DNA of 64,000 bases. Origin: Rhodococcus marinonascens NBRC 14363 (GTDB lineage: Bacteria > Actinomycetota > Actinomycetes > Mycobacteriales > Mycobacteriaceae). The notes under the pieces are model-generated. The model was given only the letters and a program-made list of their open reading frames with translations. It made no database searches and was not told the DNA's origin. Positions 29,902-38,728 of the stretch are shown here, piece by piece. Both the position numbers and the translations under genes were made by a program. Numbering within the stretch: the first letter of the stretch is position 1; each line of letters begins with the position of its first letter. Location: NCBI RefSeq assembly GCF_001894885.1, contig NZ_BCXB01000003.1:1-64000 (forward strand), in the 5' to 3' direction.

Positions 29902-30624
29902 CTAGCCGTTTCCGTAATGTGAGTGGGGAGTGGGTGTGAGGGCCTCGAGCGCTGCTCGAGTGGCCGGTCCGACACCGAGAGAGCGCGCCGCATCGAGGTC
30001 GTCGGCTGTGTCGACATCGGTCCGAAGCCCCGGCCAGTGCCCGTCGAGAGGGCGTGCCCCCGATTCGAGATGTCGCCTCGCCGAACCGGGTCCGAACCTC
30101 GGATCGAGTGGAATCGCCGGGTCGCAGGAGAACAACGCCGCAGTTCCGGTGCCGTGATGATCGATGACAACGGATCTGCCGCCCGATCGCGCAGCGGCGA
30201 GTGCCTCGTCGAATTCGACTCCGCGCAGCGAGGGGAGGTCGGCTTGCAAGGCGACGACGTCCACTCCCCGCTCTGCCCGACGGACGTATTCTGCTGCGGC
30301 CGACAGCGCCGTGTTCAGGCTCTCCTCGGCCTCGGTGACCTCAGGTCTGCGACCCACGAACTCCCGTGCTGGGTCGGCGTAGACGTCCGCGCCCACACTG
30401 CGTGCGAGGCGGGCCACCGCAAGATCCGGAGTGACTACCGTGACGCCGACAACTGTGTCCACGTTTCTCACCACGGCCAGGGTGTCGCGCAGCATCGACA
30501 GCACTAGATCGCTTCGGTCGGCGGCGTCGAAGACCCCGGACAGGCGAGTCTTGGCTGCATGGAGTTCCTTCACGGCGACCAGAATGTGTGCGCGCGATGC
30601 CCGGGAACGGATCGCTGTGCTCAT
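29902..30624 (-). CDS. fbiD: F420 biosynthesis nucleotidyltransferase (FbiD/CofC)
   Basis: 240 residues from the ATG at 30624. Nucleotidyltransferase fold: [17 protein letters not shown] near the start, [13 protein letters not shown] in the middle with the metal-binding Asp, and a [11 protein letters not shown] motif near the end. In mycobacteria the orthologue (Rv2983) joins GTP to phosphoenolpyruvate to start coenzyme F420 side-chain assembly. It starts divergently from gpsA. The presence of this gene and of a PPOX-type protein in the same window agrees with an F420-using organism. Confidence 0.9.
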   Translation of the reverse strand: MSTAIRSRASRAHILVAVKELHAAKTRLSGVFDAADRSDLVLSMLRDTLAVVRNVDTVVGVTVVTPDLAVARLARSVGADVYADPAREFVGRRPEVTEAEESLNTALSAAAEYVRRAERGVDVVALQADLPSLRGVEFDEALAAARSGGRSVVIDHHGTGTAALFSCDPAIPLDPRFGPGSARRHLESGARPLDGHWPGLRTDVDTADDLDAARSLGVGPATRAALEALTPTPHSHYGNG

Positions 30625-30780
30625 GAGGACATCTTGCCAGTCCGCTCGTGACAGTGCCGCGATCGCCATTGCAGGGTGGACTGTCGCGCCGCCGCACGGC
30701 GCTTTGCCTCGGTGTCGACAAGCCTTTGGTGTCGATAATACTGTGGGGCGACTGTTGGGTGATGAACATGAGGGGGCTGT

Positions 30781-31779
30781 GTGAGTAAGGCTGCGGTATT
30801 GGGAGCGGGTTCGTGGGGGACGGCATTTGCGAAGGTTCTGGCGGATGCCGGGACCGATGTCACCGTGTGGGCGCGCCGCGCTGAAGTCGCCGAGTCCATC
30901 GGGTTGCGACACGAGAACGCCGACTACCTCCGTGGCATTACTCTGCCGCCGTCGTTGACGGCTACCGACGATGCCCGGGTTGCTCTCGACGGCGCCGGAA
31001 TCGTCGTCCTGGCGATTCCGTCCCAGTCGCTGCGCGACAACCTCCAGGTGTGGAGCCCGATGATCTCCGAGGATGCGACGATGCTCAGCCTCGCGAAGGG
31101 AATCGAGACCGGCACCCTGATGCGGATGAGTCAGGTGATCGGTCAGGTCACAGGTGCCGACCCGGGCCGTGTAGCTGCCCTGTCGGGGCCCAATCTCGCC
31201 CGGGAGATCGCCCTCGGTCAGCCGGCGGCTACGGTCATTGCCTGCACGGATTCGACGCGAGCACTCGAACTGCAGAAGGCTTCGGCCACCGGGTACTTCC
31301 GTCCGTACACCAATTCGGACGTCATAGGCTGCGAAATCGGCGGCGCCTGCAAGAACGTGATCGCACTCGCGTGCGGGATGGCGTCGGGAACAGGATTGGG
31401 CGAGAACACTATTGCGAGCATAATCACCCGCGGGCTCGCCGAGATCATCCGTCTGGGAGTGGCACTGGGAGCCAATCCGGCCACTCTCTCAGGCCTCGCC
31501 GGAGTGGGTGATCTCGTGGCCACCTGCACGTCGCCCCTCTCGCGTAATCGATCGTTCGGTGAACGTCTCGGTCAGGGCGGTTCGATCGAGAGCGCTCAGG
31601 CAGCTGCCAACGGCCAGGTCGCCGAGGGCGTCAAGTCCTGCTCCTCGGTCCGGGCCCTCGCAGCCAGTTACGATGTCGAGATGCCACTGACCGACGCTGT
31701 GCACCGCGTGTGCCACGAAGGTCTTGCGGTGCAAGACGCAATCGGTCAGCTACTCGGCCGCCGCACGAAGCCGGAGTGA
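30781..31779 (+). CDS. gpsA: glycerol-3-phosphate dehydrogenase [NAD(P)+]
   Basis: Makes sn-glycerol 3-phosphate from dihydroxyacetone phosphate for phospholipid synthesis. 332 residues from a GTG. The Rossmann motif is [17 protein letters not shown]; catalytic Lys lies in [15 protein letters not shown]; substrate motifs [16 protein letters not shown] and [11 protein letters not shown] are present. The downstream gene starts four bases after its stop with GGAG in the gpsA 3' end, so the two are coupled. Confidence 0.96.
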   Translation: MSKAAVLGAGSWGTAFAKVLADAGTDVTVWARRAEVAESIGLRHENADYLRGITLPPSLTATDDARVALDGAGIVVLAIPSQSLRDNLQVWSPMISEDATMLSLAKGIETGTLMRMSQVIGQVTGADPGRVAALSGPNLAREIALGQPAATVIACTDSTRALELQKASATGYFRPYTNSDVIGCEIGGACKNVIALACGMASGTGLGENTIASIITRGLAEIIRLGVALGANPATLSGLAGVGDLVATCTSPLSRNRSFGERLGQGGSIESAQAAANGQVAEGVKSCSSVRALAASYDVEMPLTDAVHRVCHEGLAVQDAIGQLLGRRTKPE

Positions 31780-31783
31780 GATC

Positions 31784-32908
31784 GTGAATGGTGATTCGAC
31801 TCGCTGTGTAAGAGCGGTTGCGGCAGAAAAGATTCCCGGTTCTCCGATGCAGAGGGGCCCGGTCTTCGCTGCGCCCTACCAGTTGAGTGCAGAAGAGGGG
31901 ACAGAGACCGACACGTATGCGCGGGCCTCGAATCCGGGTTGGCGAGACCTCGAATCGGCGCTGGCGTCGCTCGAAGGCGCCTCGGGTGCGCTCGCGGTCG
32001 GCTCCGGGATGTCGGCCGTCACCGTGGCATTGCGGAGCCTGCTTACCGCAGGGGACACCGTGGTGGTGCCCTCGGACGGTTATTACCAGGTGCGCGCCTA
32101 CGCGCGCGAACGTCTTGAGCCGATGGGCATCACCGTGCACGAACTGAAGACCACGGAAATGGCGAGTGAGGTGGCCGCCGGATTGCTGGCCACCGCAGCA
32201 GGTACCACCGTCGTCGTGGCAGAAACGCCGGCCAACCCCTCGCTCGACGTGGTGGATTTGCGCGCCGTGTCGGAGCGGTGCCGGAGCGTGGGCGCCGTTC
32301 TGGTGGTGGACAACACCACGGCCACGCCGCTCGGGCAGCAGCCGCTCGAATTGGGCGCGGACGTGGTAGTAGCAAGTGGAACAAAGACTTTGAGTGGTCA
32401 CAGTGACCTCCTCATGGGATACATCGCCGCGTCGGACGCTGACCTCCTGGCCAGAATGGGGCGGGAGAGGGCGTTGTCCGGGACGGTCTTGGGTCCGTTC
32501 GAGACATGGCTGGCGCATCGGAGCCTCGGCACGGCGGGTCTCCGATTCGAGCGCCAGTGCGCCAACGCCCTGGCCCTGGCGGCCCTGCTCGAGTCGCATC
32601 CGGCCGCGGAACATGTGCGGTATCCGGGTCTGCCCGGTGATCCTGCGCACGATGTCGCCTCCGCTCAGATGCGCAGTTTCGGCGGTCTGGTGAGCTTCGA
32701 GTTCGGCTCGGCCGACCGGTTCCATCGATTCGTCGCGGGGAGTGAACTGCTTGTATCCGCGACCAGTTTCGGCGGTATCCACACCACGGCCGACCGCCGG
32801 GCGCGGTGGGGCGACCCGGTTCCCGACGGGTTCGTGCGGATCTCGTGCGGAATCGAGGACACCGACGACCTGATCGTCGATGTCGAACGGGCGCTGTCGG
32901 CGTTGTGA
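31784..32908 (+). CDS. cystathionine gamma-lyase/synthase-like PLP enzyme
   Basis: 374 residues from the GTG at 31784, with GGAG seven bases upstream. Member of the Cys/Met-metabolism PLP family: TYARASNPGWRDLESALASL near the N-terminus, VVDNTTATPLGQQPLELGAD with the cofactor Asp, and the PLP-binding Lys in ASGTKTLSGHSDLLMG. These enzymes act on cystathionine, homocysteine or related thiols; gamma-lyase is the best guess, but the exact reaction cannot be told. It is inserted between gpsA and ddl, which are adjacent in M. tuberculosis. Confidence 0.88.
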   Translation: MNGDSTRCVRAVAAEKIPGSPMQRGPVFAAPYQLSAEEGTETDTYARASNPGWRDLESALASLEGASGALAVGSGMSAVTVALRSLLTAGDTVVVPSDGYYQVRAYARERLEPMGITVHELKTTEMASEVAAGLLATAAGTTVVVAETPANPSLDVVDLRAVSERCRSVGAVLVVDNTTATPLGQQPLELGADVVVASGTKTLSGHSDLLMGYIAASDADLLARMGRERALSGTVLGPFETWLAHRSLGTAGLRFERQCANALALAALLESHPAAEHVRYPGLPGDPAHDVASAQMRSFGGLVSFEFGSADRFHRFVAGSELLVSATSFGGIHTTADRRARWGDPVPDGFVRISCGIEDTDDLIVDVERALSAL

Positions 32909-33017
32909 GGGCCGCGGATTGTGAGGGGTGCAGGGCTGTGAAAGGCCACGACGCAACCTGTGGCGCGGCGAGGTAGCCCGCGATGAGGCGGATGCGGTGA
33001 GAAGATCGCGGCGGCGG

Positions 33018-33023
33018 TACGGT
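33018..33023 (+). promoter_or_regulatory. -10 box for ddl
   Basis: TACGGT ends seven bases before the GTG at 33031, predicting a leaderless ddl transcript. No -35 box stands out. Confidence 0.4.
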
Positions 33024-33030
33024 TGGTCTC

Positions 33031-34137
33031 GTGAATAGACCACGCACCCGAGTGGCCGTCATTTTCGGCGGCCGCAGCAGCGAACACTCCGTGTCATGTG
33101 TGTCGGCGGGAAGTGTATTGCGGCACCTCGATCCGGAGAGGTACGAGGTGGTGCCGGTCGGCATCACCACCGAAGGCTCATGGGTACTCGGCTCGACCGA
33201 TCTGGAGGCGCTGTCCATCCGTGGCCGTGTGCTGCCCAGCGTCGACCCGCATGGGTCCCGGCTGGCCCTCACGGCTGATCCGATGCGGTCCGGCGACCTC
33301 GTCGCCCTCGACAACGACATGGCAGGCAAGGTCCTGGCCTCGGTCGACGTTGTCTTTCCCGCCCTCCACGGCCCATATGGTGAGGACGGCACGATACAGG
33401 GCCTACTCGAACTCGCCGAAATTCCGTACGTCGGGTCCTCCGTGTTCGCGAGCGCGGCGAGTATGGACAAGGAATTCACCAAGAAGCTGCTCGCCGCGGA
33501 AGGCCTGCCCATCGGGTTCCAGGTGGTCCTGCGTCCGGGAACCGACACACTCACTGAGGAGCAGAGGTCGCAGCTGCGGTTACCAGTGTTCGTGAAGCCG
33601 GCTCGCGGCGGATCGTCGATCGGCATCACCCGGGTTGCCGATTGGGATGGCCTCGACGACGCCATCGCACAGGCCCGTCTGCATGATCCGAAGGTAATCG
33701 TCGAATCGGGGATCGCCGGGCGCGAAGCCGAATGCGGGGTCCTCGAGTTCCCGGACGGCGAGGTGCGAGCCAGCGTCATCGGCGAGATCCTCATGCCGAA
33801 AGCATCCGCCGACGACGAGGCATTCTTCGATTTCGAAAGCAAATACCTCGACGATGGGTGCGAATTCGACGTCCCCGCGAAACTTGACGATTCGGTCAGC
33901 GAGGAGATCCGCGCCCTCGCAGTGCGCACGTTCGCCGCTCTCGGCTGCCAGGGCCTCGCACGCGTCGACTTCTTCGTGACGGACGACGGCCCGGTCATAA
34001 ATGAGATCAACACGATGCCGGGGTTCACGTCGGTCTCGATGTACCCGCTCCTGTGGAGAGAGTCGGGCCTTGGTTACGGCACGCTCCTGTCGACCCTGGT
34101 CGACACGGCCCTCGCGCGCGGTACGGGCCTCCGCTAG
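33031..34137 (+). CDS. ddl: D-alanine--D-alanine ligase
   Basis: Joins two D-alanines for peptidoglycan precursor synthesis; the target of D-cycloserine. 368 residues, ATP-grasp fold: [16 protein letters not shown] near the N-terminus, [37 protein letters not shown], and the metal-binding [18 protein letters not shown]. Convergent with the DUF3515 gene, 19 bases apart. Confidence 0.97.
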   Translation: MNRPRTRVAVIFGGRSSEHSVSCVSAGSVLRHLDPERYEVVPVGITTEGSWVLGSTDLEALSIRGRVLPSVDPHGSRLALTADPMRSGDLVALDNDMAGKVLASVDVVFPALHGPYGEDGTIQGLLELAEIPYVGSSVFASAASMDKEFTKKLLAAEGLPIGFQVVLRPGTDTLTEEQRSQLRLPVFVKPARGGSSIGITRVADWDGLDDAIAQARLHDPKVIVESGIAGREAECGVLEFPDGEVRASVIGEILMPKASADDEAFFDFESKYLDDGCEFDVPAKLDDSVSEEIRALAVRTFAALGCQGLARVDFFVTDDGPVINEINTMPGFTSVSMYPLLWRESGLGYGTLLSTLVDTALARGTGLR

Positions 34138-34156
34138 AGAACTGGCTGTTCCGCGC

Positions 34157-34753
34157 TCAGGGAACTGCCACCGGCGCCGGATCCAGAGGTTGCTCGGGTA
34201 GCGCCGCCGCCACCGCGTCGGATATGTCTTGGAGCGGCGTGGGGCCCACCCCGGTGGGCACCGTGAGGGCCACGTACACGCCGCGGTCGACGGCGAACCA
34301 ACTGCTCGCTTCGATTCCGGCGCTCTCACCGGAGATCTCGAACCACTGCACTCCATTGATCACCTGCAGCGCCGCCGCCTGATCGAATTCCGCGGGGCGG
34401 TCCAGACCGCACCGCAGGACGAGCGGTTCCCCCTCAGCGGGTTGCCAGGCTGCCGTGGCTTCGGGTGCGGGCTCGGTGAGCTCGGCTCTGGTGTAGTCGC
34501 CCAGTGCGTCGGGCAGCCCTGCCATCAAGGTGGCGCAGTCCGCTGAGCCGGCAGACGGGGCGGGCACCGGGCCCAGCGACACCGATTCCTTCGCCGGACT
34601 CCGCCCGGCGATCATCGCGGCAACGATGATGCCGATCACCAGGGCCACGGGAAGTGCCACGGCGGTCGCGATGAGTGCCGGATTCTTACGTTCCGCAGGT
34701 GTCGTGTCGGACATCTCGGCGGACGTGTTCTGTTCGGGTTCGAAGTCGGGCAT
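34157..34753 (-). CDS. DUF3515 membrane-anchored protein
   Basis: 198 residues with a short acidic N-terminus, one transmembrane segment (about 25-50, LIATAVALPVALVIGIIVAAM) and an extracytoplasmic domain with two cysteines (DCATLMAGLP and LRCGLDRP) that may pair. This is the DUF3515 family, conserved next to ddl and thiL in actinobacteria (Rv2980); function unknown. It starts two bases after the small Lrp-like gene on the same strand. Confidence 0.88.
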   Translation of the reverse strand: MPDFEPEQNTSAEMSDTTPAERKNPALIATAVALPVALVIGIIVAAMIAGRSPAKESVSLGPVPAPSAGSADCATLMAGLPDALGDYTRAELTEPAPEATAAWQPAEGEPLVLRCGLDRPAEFDQAAALQVINGVQWFEISGESAGIEASSWFAVDRGVYVALTVPTGVGPTPLQDISDAVAAALPEQPLDPAPVAVP

Positions 34754-34755
34754 GC

Positions 34756-34992
34756 TCAGTTCTTGTTCGCAGACTCTTCGGGGATGTCACAGGTGAGGGT
34801 TCGGGTGATGCCGGAGACTCGGCGGATCCCCTGGACTACAGGATGAACCTCGCCGGCGGAGACCCGCACGACGACGACGTCGTACGGTCCGACAACGTCT
34901 TCCGCGGTGCGGACTCCGGCGATCGTCATGATCTCGGATGCGATCGCCGCAGCCTTGCCGACTTCGGTCTGGATCAGGATGAACGCTTGCAC
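34756..34992 (-). CDS. stand-alone Lrp/AsnC ligand-binding (RAM) domain protein
   Basis: 78 residues from a GTG at 34992: only the alpha/beta RAM domain (MQAFILIQTEVGKAAAIAS, VVGPYDVVVVRVSAG) with no DNA-binding helix-turn-helix. Such small proteins bind amino acids or heteromerise with full Lrp regulators. It is followed by the DUF3515 gene and is divergent from thiL. Confidence 0.88.
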   Translation of the reverse strand: MQAFILIQTEVGKAAAIASEIMTIAGVRTAEDVVGPYDVVVVRVSAGEVHPVVQGIRRVSGITRTLTCDIPEESANKN

Positions 34993-35035
34993 TCTCGTTC
35001 CGGCCCTTCCCTGCTCCGCGCAGCCCGGACCTCGG

Positions 35036-35041
35036 TAGAAT
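35036..35041 (+). promoter_or_regulatory. -10 box for the thiL operon
   Basis: TAGAAT lies in the divergent gap, about 140 bases before the probable thiL start. It is the best -10 match there; the -35 region is weak. The leader does not resemble a TPP riboswitch. Confidence 0.35.
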
Positions 35042-35183
35042 TGCGGGTGCTCCGGCGTGCTGAACTCTCACGTGCCGGGCAGTCCCGGCAACAGCTAGAA
35101 GGTACCGCAGTCGCAGATTCCGTCGACCGGGCCCACAGGCGCTGTGCGGGTGACCCGACACTACGGCCCCGTGGAGGCACACC

Positions 35184-36161
35184 ATCACACCGACGGATTC
35201 CCCGGACCCGAACGTCCCCGCCACGGTCGCCGAGGTCGGCGAATTTGCGATGATCGACCGGGCCGTGGCGGGTCGCGTGCAGCCGGAGACCACCGTGATC
35301 GGCCCAGGCGACGACGCGGCGCTTGTCCGGACCGTCGATGGCCGGGTTGCGGTATCGACCGACATGCTCGTGCAAGGCAGGCACTTTCGGCTCGACTGGT
35401 CGTCGCCCCGGGACGTGGGCCGAAAGGCGGTGGCGCAGAATACGGCCGACATCGCTGCGATGGGAGCGTGGCCCACGGCTTTTCTGGTATCCGTCGGTCT
35501 GCCGCCGGACACGCCGGCCGAGGTGGCGGACGGTATTTCCGCGGGGATCTGGGAGGCAGCCGAGGAACTAGGGGCCGGTGTGGTCGGCGGGGATCTGGTA
35601 CAGGCCGGGCAGATCGTGATTTCCGTCACTGTCCTCGGGGATCTGGGCGGCAGGAATCCGATTCGGCGTTCGGGGGCACGGCCGGGTGACGTCGTCGCTG
35701 TGGCAGGTGCCCTCGGTCGATCGGCCGCCGGTCTCGCTCTACTGCTTGCCGGATCCTCGGACTTCCCGGACCTTCTCGCCGCTCATCGGGTCCCGGGCCC
35801 GCCGTATCATGCCGCGCGGGCTGCCGCCGACGGAGGTGCCCACTCGATGATCGACATTTCCGACGGACTCCTCGCCGATCTCGGTCACATCTGTGAGAGT
35901 TCCGGAGTCGGAATGTCCCTCGCCAGAGCCGACCTGACCGTTCCACCCGACCTCGTGGCTGCGGCGGCCGCAATCGGTGCAGACCACTGGGACTGGGTGC
36001 TCACCGGGGGTGAGGATCACAGCTTCGCCGCGACGTTCCCCGCCGGAGAGACGCTCCCGGCGGGGTGGACGGAGATCGGAACGGTTGACGACGGGTCAGG
36101 CGTTTCGGTCGACGGTGAGACCTGGCCGGGCGCCGGAGGCTGGCAGAGTTTCTCGGTATAG
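35184..36161 (+). CDS. thiL: thiamine-monophosphate kinase
   Basis: Phosphorylates thiamine phosphate to thiamine diphosphate. Motifs: VIGPGDDAALV, STDMLVQGRHFRLDW, QNTADIAAMGAWPTAF, DISDGLLADLGHI and LTGGEDHSF. The first ATG is at 35250, but that would cut off the conserved TVAEVGEFAMIDR segment of the ThiL N-terminus. The frame is open to 35154 with no ATG, GTG or TTG. A perfect GGAGG (35173-35177) lies six bases before an ATC at 35184, so translation may begin there, giving 325 residues. A conservative annotation would use 35250 (303 residues). Downstream genes follow closely on the same strand. Confidence 0.9.
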   Translation: MTPTDSPDPNVPATVAEVGEFAMIDRAVAGRVQPETTVIGPGDDAALVRTVDGRVAVSTDMLVQGRHFRLDWSSPRDVGRKAVAQNTADIAAMGAWPTAFLVSVGLPPDTPAEVADGISAGIWEAAEELGAGVVGGDLVQAGQIVISVTVLGDLGGRNPIRRSGARPGDVVAVAGALGRSAAGLALLLAGSSDFPDLLAAHRVPGPPYHAARAAADGGAHSMIDISDGLLADLGHICESSGVGMSLARADLTVPPDLVAAAAAIGADHWDWVLTGGEDHSFAATFPAGETLPAGWTEIGTVDDGSGVSVDGETWPGAGGWQSFSV

Positions 36162-36170
36162 GTTGCAGGC

Positions 36171-36695
36171 ATGGCCATCTACGCGCTCGGTGACCGCGAG
36201 CCTGACATTCATCCGGACGCCTACGTCCATCCCGACGCAGTGGTGATCGGCAGCGTCATACTGGCGGCAGGCGCCTCGGTGTGGCCTCAAGCCGTGCTTC
36301 GCGCCGACTACGGCACCATCACTATCGGCGCCGATACGAACATCCAAGACGGCACCGTGATCCATTGCACGCCGCTGGATCCGACGGTGATCGGCTCGGG
36401 TTGCGTGGTGGGGCACGCCGCGCACGTCGAGGGTGCCACGATCGGCGACCACTGCCTGATTGCCTCTGGTTCGGTCGTGCTCAACGGTTCGGTCGTCGGC
36501 GCGGGCTCGGTGGTCGGGGCGGGCGCCGTCGTGCCGTTCAAGTTTCAGGTGCCGCCGCGCAGAATGGCGCTCGGCGTTCCTGCCAAGATCAGGGAAGGCT
36601 ACGAGGTCCCCGAGGGACATATCGAGATGAATGTGAAAATGTACGCGGCGAACGCGGGCTACTACCGCGAGGCTCTGCGCAGGCTCGACCGATGA
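36171..36695 (+). CDS. gamma-carbonic anhydrase-like hexapeptide-repeat protein
   Basis: 174 residues forming a left-handed beta-helix of hexapeptide repeats ([29 protein letters not shown], and so on) and a C-terminal helix. Three His-type metal-ligand positions of the gamma-carbonic anhydrase family can be placed around TVIHC and [10 protein letters not shown]. Activity is not guaranteed, since many relatives bind metal but lack carbonic anhydrase function. The stop overlaps the ung start (ATGA). Confidence 0.86.
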   Translation: MAIYALGDREPDIHPDAYVHPDAVVIGSVILAAGASVWPQAVLRADYGTITIGADTNIQDGTVIHCTPLDPTVIGSGCVVGHAAHVEGATIGDHCLIASGSVVLNGSVVGAGSVVGAGAVVPFKFQVPPRRMALGVPAKIREGYEVPEGHIEMNVKMYAANAGYYREALRRLDR

Positions 36696-37366
36696 AGGCG
36701 CCGTTGCAGGATCTTGTTGAAACAGGATGGGCCGACGCGCTCGCGCCGGTGTCCGGACATATCACGGAAATGGGTGCCTTCCTGCGCGCCGAAATCGCGG
36801 ACGGGCGCGATTATCTGCCTGCCGGTGACAACATTCTGCGGGCGTTCACCCAGCCGTTCTCTGAGGTCAAGGTCCTGATCGTTGGGCAAGACCCGTATCC
36901 GACGTCGGGGCATGCCGTTGGTCTCAGTTTCTCGGTGGCTCCCCAAGTGCGTCCGGTGCCGCGCAGCCTGGGCAACATTTTCACCGAGTACAGCAAGGAC
37001 CTCGGCTACCAGACGCCGTCCACCGGAGATCTCACAGCCTGGTCGCGGCAGGGTGTGTTGCTGTTGAACAGAGTCCTCACGGTGCAGCCGGGGCTCCCGG
37101 CTTCGCATCGGAAGAAGGGGTGGGAGGCGGTGACCGAGCAGGCTATTCGCGCGCTCGTGGCGCGCCCCGAACCCCTCGTCGCAATTCTGTGGGGCCGGGA
37201 CGCGTCCACGTTGAAGCCGATGCTCGGCGATGTGCCGACTATCGAGTCGGCGCATCCGTCGCCACTGTCCGCCGGCCGGGGCTTTTTCGGTTCTCGCCCG
37301 TTCAGTCGAGCGAACGAACTCCTCGGCACCTTGGGCGCAGAACCGGTGAACTGGCAGTTACCGTAG
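36692..37366 (+). CDS. ung: uracil-DNA glycosylase
   Basis: Removes uracil from DNA, the first step of base-excision repair. 224 residues, family 1: the catalytic water-activating loop [11 protein letters not shown] (65-75, Asp67), and the HPSPLS motif (His188). The ATG at 36692 overlaps the preceding stop by four bases. Convergent with echA, with only three bases between the stops. Confidence 0.97.
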   Translation: MKAPLQDLVETGWADALAPVSGHITEMGAFLRAEIADGRDYLPAGDNILRAFTQPFSEVKVLIVGQDPYPTSGHAVGLSFSVAPQVRPVPRSLGNIFTEYSKDLGYQTPSTGDLTAWSRQGVLLLNRVLTVQPGLPASHRKKGWEAVTEQAIRALVARPEPLVAILWGRDASTLKPMLGDVPTIESAHPSPLSAGRGFFGSRPFSRANELLGTLGAEPVNWQLP

Positions 37367-37369
37367 CGC

Positions 37370-38170
37370 TTACGCCCCGGTTCCCTTCGTGAAAGAGAAA
37401 TCGGCTCGCCGCTTCTCGACAAACGCGTTGACGCCTTCCCTGCCGGCCGGACTGTCGGCGGCGGCGGCGATCGACGCGGCCTCCGCGTCCAGTTGTTCGG
37501 TGAGCGTGCGCGACCTCGACGCGCGCAACAGCGACTTGGTCCGTGAGTACGGCGCCGTCGGTCCTGCTGCGAGGATTCGGGCAAGTCGAAAAGCCTCGTC
37601 TTGAATTACGTCGTCGCCGACGAGGCGACTGAGGATGCCCAACCGCACTGCCTCGTCGCCGCTCAGAACGGAATCGGTGAGCAGGATCTCGCGGGCACGG
37701 GCGTCGCCGACGATGCGGGGGAGGGTCCAGGAGATGCCGCCGTCCGGAGTGAAGCCGATGGACGGGTATGCCGGGCGCATCTTGGTGCCGGGGCCACCTA
37801 GCGCCACGTCTGCCAGGCAGACGAGGCTCATGCCTGCGCCCGCCGCCCACCCCTGCACACCGGCTATCACCGGAAGGTTGACGGCGTCGAGCGCACGGAC
37901 GAAGCCGTGTAACACGCGGGCCACTCCGGCGACGTACTCACTGCGCACCGGGGCGGACGCGAAGGCGTGCACGTTGCCGCCTGCGCAGAAGTTCGGGCCG
38001 TCGCCGACGAGTAGCACACTGCCGATTCGATCCCCCACCGCCGCGAGTGCATGCGTGCCCTGCTCCAGGCCCTCGTCGTCGAGGGAGCTTCCATTCTCCG
38101 CAGTGGCGATCGTGACGCGGAGAACGTTGTCTTCTATCCGTACTTTGCTGAGTTGTTCGAGAGAGGTCAC
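37370..38170 (-). CDS. echA: enoyl-CoA hydratase/isomerase-family protein
   Basis: 266 residues, crotonase fold. The oxyanion-hole segments are FCAGGNVHAF and VQGWAAGAGMSLVCLADVAL. In the catalytic stretch the usual Glu144 position appears to be Ala (RPAYPSIG), and PDGGISWTLPR carries an Asp where hydratases have the second Glu region. This pattern resembles PaaG-type isomerases rather than classical hydratases, so Delta3-Delta2 isomerase activity is plausible. The GTG at 38170 has a -10 box close upstream. Next to ung and rpmB by position only. Confidence 0.87.
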   Translation of the reverse strand: MTSLEQLSKVRIEDNVLRVTIATAENGSSLDDEGLEQGTHALAAVGDRIGSVLLVGDGPNFCAGGNVHAFASAPVRSEYVAGVARVLHGFVRALDAVNLPVIAGVQGWAAGAGMSLVCLADVALGGPGTKMRPAYPSIGFTPDGGISWTLPRIVGDARAREILLTDSVLSGDEAVRLGILSRLVGDDVIQDEAFRLARILAAGPTAPYSRTKSLLRASRSRTLTEQLDAEAASIAAAADSPAGREGVNAFVEKRRADFSFTKGTGA

Positions 38171-38176
38171 CGTTGC

Positions 38177-38182
38177 ACCTTA
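38177..38182 (-). promoter_or_regulatory. -10 box for echA
   Basis: On the minus strand TAAGGT ends seven bases before the GTG at 38170; a leaderless transcript is predicted. Confidence 0.4.
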
Positions 38183-38256
38183 CGCGGGCCTGTCCGCAGC
38201 GATCGCACCCTGATGCGCTGCACTTGTGCCGACTCGGATGTGGTCGGTGAGACAAG

Positions 38257-38292
38257 ACCAGGCCCCCGACACCGAAGTGTCGGGGGCCTGGT
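38257..38292 (-). terminator. terminator of rpmB
   Basis: A perfect 16-bp stem (38257-38272 with 38277-38292) closed by a CGAA tetraloop, 21 bases beyond the rpmB stop on the minus strand. Confidence 0.88.
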
Positions 38293-38313
38293 GACATCGC
38301 ACGCAGCGTCGGG

Positions 38314-38505
38314 TCAGCCCCGAGCAACCTTTCCAGCTTTCAGGCAGGAGGTGCAGACGTTGACCTTCCGGGTGTTTCCGGGGGCAACCTCGGCACGAAC
38401 AGACTGAATGTTCGGGTTCCAGCGACGGTTGGTACGCCGGTGCGAGTGCGAGACCGACTTACCGAAACCGGGCCCCTTGGCGCATACGTCGCAGACGGCA
38501 GCCAT
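38314..38505 (-). CDS. rpmB: 50S ribosomal protein L28
   Basis: 63 residues, from an ATG at 38505 with AAGGAG upstream. Contains two cysteine pairs, CDVC (5-8) and CTSC (51-54), that form a zinc ribbon, so this is the zinc-containing (C+) form. The central [20 protein letters not shown] segment binds rRNA. A single-gene unit with its own terminator. Confidence 0.96.
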   Translation of the reverse strand: MAAVCDVCAKGPGFGKSVSHSHRRTNRRWNPNIQSVRAEVAPGNTRKVNVCTSCLKAGKVARG

Positions 38506-38728
38506 AGTCGCGAACTCCTTCAAAATAGTGACTTCAAGATAGTGAACTGTGAAATTTGCTGGCCTCGTGAAGACAGGACACAACAACCGCGCCCTGTAGG
38601 AGGCAACCGTGCAAGAGTAACCGCTCGAATGCGGATTGGCCAAACCCGGCCGCGAAAGGTCCGGAGGGCGGGTCCCGTCAGCCCCCCGACTATTCTGGCG
38701 ACACCTTCACATTCCGCGGGCGGAGAGG

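Noticed and set aside
35042-35183. TPP riboswitch before thiL
   Set aside because: The conserved thi-box elements (CTGAGA and the ACCTGA-type core) are absent.
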